7,581 nt of DNA from contig CAJXGR010000146.1 of assembly GCA_913053665.1 (NCBI GenBank), forward strand, positions 1-7,581, written 5' to 3'. The translations under genes were made by a program, and so were the position numbers. Source of the DNA: an uncultured Spirochaetia bacterium. GTDB lineage: Bacteria; Spirochaetota; UBA6919. Below are positions 5,270-7,581 of this stretch, piece after piece (within the stretch, counting starts at the first letter, position 1; each line of letters starts with the position of its first letter). The notes beneath the pieces are model-generated. The model saw only the letters and a program-made list of their open reading frames with translations. It did not search any database and was not told the origin of the DNA.

Positions 5270-7581
5270 ATGCAAACTCTTAAATTAAAAGCCAACCATA
5301 AGTCCGTAGATGAATATTATAAAACGTTAGATCAGTATGATCAACTGGGTGCCAAGCATGAAACAGCCGTCAAGAGTGCGTTTCATGATTTGTTATCCCA
5401 CTGTGGAAGGCAGTTTAACTGGACCTTAATCCCCGAATACCCCTTCAAAAGGAATAAACAAAGACCCTTGAGGATTGATGGGGCTCTCATCGATACCTTC
5501 AAATTGGCCCACGGCTTTTGGGAAGCCAAGGATGAGCAGGATGATCTCGTAAAAGAGGTGAAAAAGAAGTTTGACGTGGGCTATCCCAAAGATAATATCA
5601 TCTTTCAGTCTCCTGAACGGGCGATTATCTATCAGGACGGGAAACACATATTGGATGAGGATATCACCAAAGCCAATATCCTTGTGGACGTTCTCAAAGA
5701 GTTTTTTGACTATCAACCCCCCGCTTTTGAACAGTGGGAAGAGGCCATTAGCGATTTCAAAGAAAAGGTAAGTGATCTGGGAGAAGGTCTCAAGGAATTG
5801 ATCGAGAAAGGTCGACAAGTAAACAAGTCATTTATCACAGCGTTCAATGACTTCATGACCCTTTGCAGACAGTCTATCAATCCAAACCTCTCTGACTACG
5901 CCATTGAGGAAATGCTCATCCAGCATCTCTTAACAGAAAGGCTATTCCGGAAGGTTTTTAACAATCCTGACTTCTCCAAAAGGAATATCATTGCCGTGGA
6001 GATCGAGAAGGTGATTGATACGTTAACATCCCAATCCTTCAGCCGTCCCGACTTTCTCAAAGGGCTGGATCGATATTATGGGGCGATAGAAACCACGGCT
6101 AGCACGATAGAGGACTTCTCACAAAAACAGGGCTTTTTAAACAGCGTGTATGAGAAGTTCTTTCAGGGCTTTTCGGTGAAAGTGGCGGACACCCACGGAA
6201 TCGTCTACACCCCCCAGCCCATCGTGGATTTTATGGTGAAAAGTGTGGAGGACATCCTCCAGAAAGAGTTCCATAGATCCCTCAACGATAAAGGGGTTCA
6301 TATCCTGGATCCATTCGTGGGGACAGGTAATTTCATCGTCCGGATCATGCAGGAGATGAAGAAATCCAGTCTCCCCCATAAGTACAACAATGAACTACAC
6401 TGCAATGAGGTGATGTTATTACCCTATTATATTGCCTCCATGAACATCGAACACGAATACCTTGAACTAACGGGGACTTATAAACCTTTTGAAGGAATCT
6501 GTATGGTGGATACCTTTGAACTATTAGAGGATCATCAACCCGATTTCTTTACTCAAGAGAATACCGAGCGTGTGAACAAGCAGAAAGACAGCTCCATCTT
6601 TGTGATCATCGGGAATCCTCCCTACAACGCCAGTCAGGTCAATGAAAACGACAACAACAAGAATAGAAAGTACCCTGTGATGGACAAACGAGTCTCCGAG
6701 ACCTACGCCAAAGACTCTAAAGCCACGAATAAGAATGCTTTATCCGATCCTTACGTGAAAGCTGTCCGCTGGGCCTCGGATCGTCTTGAAAAGGAAGGAA
6801 TGATCGCTCTGGTCACAAATAATAGTTTCATTGACAAGATTGCCTTTGATGGAATGAGACAGCATCTTGAAAAAGACTTTAGCTCAGTCTATGTCTTGGA
6901 CTTAGGCAGCGATGTACGAAAGAATCCCAAGCTTTCCGGAACAACCCATAACGTCTTTGGTATTCAGGTGGGTGTGAGCATTAACTTTTTCATCAAAAAA
7001 CAAGGCAATACGGCTTCCTGCCAAATCTTTTATGCTCGAGTCGATGAGTTCTGGCGAAAGGAACAGAAGTATCATTTTATGGATGAAACAGAGAATCGTC
7101 ATCATATGGAGTGGCAGATCATAGAACCCGATAAAAAACACACCTGGCTCACAGAAGGATTGCAGAGCGACTTTGATGGTTTTATCCCTCTGGGAACAAA
7201 AGAAGCTAAATCGGCTAAAACAGATCATGTAGAAACTGTTTTTAAGACCTACGGACGAGGGGTTGCTACTTCTCGTGACGCTTGGGCATATAATTTTAAT
7301 AGACAAGCTCTAACGAGTAATATAAAACAAACTATTGAAGTTTATAATGAACAGGTTTTTAAATGGACTCGTCGTTCTGATAAAAATCAAGATATTGATA
7401 ATTTTGTCCTTTACGATGATCATAAAATTAGTTGGAGCTTATTTCTTAAAAACAATTTAAAAAGAGAACGTTATGCTAAATTCTCAGAAATCAAAATCAG
7501 ATCGTCACTTTACAGACCATTCACCCTGGCTAACCTCTTTTTTGATAAAACTATAAATGAGAGCGTTTATGTTTTCCCCTC
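5270..7581 (+). CDS. Type ISP-like single-chain restriction-modification enzyme (N6-adenine methyltransferase), 3' end outside window
   Basis: The frame is open from this ATG to the window end (770 codons). It should cut and methylate DNA within one polypeptide. Residues about 30-115 form a PD-ExK-type nuclease: Asp70 in RIDGAL, then Glu85-Ala-Lys87 in FWEAKD. A helical linker (about 120-300) carries NPNLSDYAIEEMLIQHLLTE, a stretch highly conserved in this family. The methyltransferase has HGIVYTPQPIVDF (309-321), SAM-binding DPFVGTGNF (347-355) and catalytic NPPY (449-452), which indicates N6-adenine methylation. The family stretch LGSDVRKNPKLSGTTHNVFG follows, then YRPF (748-751) near the specificity region. 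No helicase block separates nuclease and methyltransferase, unlike LlaGI-type ISP enzymes, so ATP-driven translocation is not expected. Family members are usually near 1000 residues or more, so the missing part is probably the rest of the target-recognition domain. The in-frame TGA at 5243 makes 5270 the first possible ATG. Its ribosome site (AGGG, 13 nt upstream) is weak. Confidence 0.88.
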   Translation, partial: MQTLKLKANHKSVDEYYKTLDQYDQLGAKHETAVKSAFHDLLSHCGRQFNWTLIPEYPFKRNKQRPLRIDGALIDTFKLAHGFWEAKDEQDDLVKEVKKKFDVGYPKDNIIFQSPERAIIYQDGKHILDEDITKANILVDVLKEFFDYQPPAFEQWEEAISDFKEKVSDLGEGLKELIEKGRQVNKSFITAFNDFMTLCRQSINPNLSDYAIEEMLIQHLLTERLFRKVFNNPDFSKRNIIAVEIEKVIDTLTSQSFSRPDFLKGLDRYYGAIETTASTIEDFSQKQGFLNSVYEKFFQGFSVKVADTHGIVYTPQPIVDFMVKSVEDILQKEFHRSLNDKGVHILDPFVGTGNFIVRIMQEMKKSSLPHKYNNELHCNEVMLLPYYIASMNIEHEYLELTGTYKPFEGICMVDTFELLEDHQPDFFTQENTERVNKQKDSSIFVIIGNPPYNASQVNENDNNKNRKYPVMDKRVSETYAKDSKATNKNALSDPYVKAVRWASDRLEKEGMIALVTNNSFIDKIAFDGMRQHLEKDFSSVYVLDLGSDVRKNPKLSGTTHNVFGIQVGVSINFFIKKQGNTASCQIFYARVDEFWRKEQKYHFMDETENRHHMEWQIIEPDKKHTWLTEGLQSDFDGFIPLGTKEAKSAKTDHVETVFKTYGRGVATSRDAWAYNFNRQALTSNIKQTIEVYNEQVFKWTRRSDKNQDIDNFVLYDDHKISWSLFLKNNLKRERYAKFSEIKIRSSLYRPFTLANLFFDKTINESVYVFP

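Noticed and set aside
5217..5285. 22-codon ORF beginning ATGGACTCAG before the restriction-modification start
   Set aside because: It is out of frame with the main gene, very short and without a ribosome site, so it is only a remote candidate for a leader peptide.
5426..7306. Four ORFs (three minus-strand, one plus-strand) overlapping the restriction-modification gene
   Set aside because: All lie in other frames of a continuous reading frame with recognisable nuclease and methyltransferase motifs. The long frame has no stop because it leaves the window.

Overview
This 7.6 kb window comes from a mid-GC bacterium, with GC around the low 40s percent by eye. It is gene-dense, with clear Shine-Dalgarno sites (GGAGG, AGGGG, AGAGG) ahead of most genes. 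I cannot place the taxon firmly. The N-terminal block of the HD-GYP-like protein reminds me of spirochaete HD proteins, so a free-living spirochaete is a low-confidence guess. I see no rRNA, tRNA, CRISPR array or intact transposase.

Left part (1-2258): a short ORF end at the window edge, then a UbiX-type flavin prenyltransferase on the + strand. Its last 51 bp overlap, tail to tail, the end of a minus-strand HD-GYP-like cyclic-di-GMP phosphodiesterase homologue. That protein lacks an expected metal-ligand aspartate. An AT-rich gap follows, with no confident gene but a good promoter candidate at its right end.

Middle part (2259-3952): bluB, the oxygen-dependent flavin-destroying synthase that makes the lower ligand of vitamin B12. 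It is followed after 9 bp by a SnoaL/NTF2-like small protein, and 47 bp later by a DUF1877 (YfbM-type) protein. No cobalamin riboswitch core is visible upstream of bluB.

Right part (4029-7581) looks accessory. It holds a YefM/Phd-type antitoxin whose YoeB/Txe-type toxin survives only as about 17-20 N-terminal codons. These run out just before an L-2-haloacid dehalogenase with the complete catalytic set. A roughly 310 bp gap then carries two REP-like palindromes with a shared TCCT/AGGA loop and compensatory stem differences, plus further inverted repeats. Last is the first 770 codons of a single-chain restriction-modification enzyme related to type ISP: PD-ExK nuclease, helical linker, then N6-adenine methyltransferase, with no helicase between. 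It runs off the window. The composition of this gene drops sharply near 7270, where the target-recognition region is expected to begin.

No wholly new system is evident. The most interesting points are the toxin remnant, the covarying palindrome pair, the possible specificity-domain exchange in the restriction enzyme, and the degenerate HD-GYP site.
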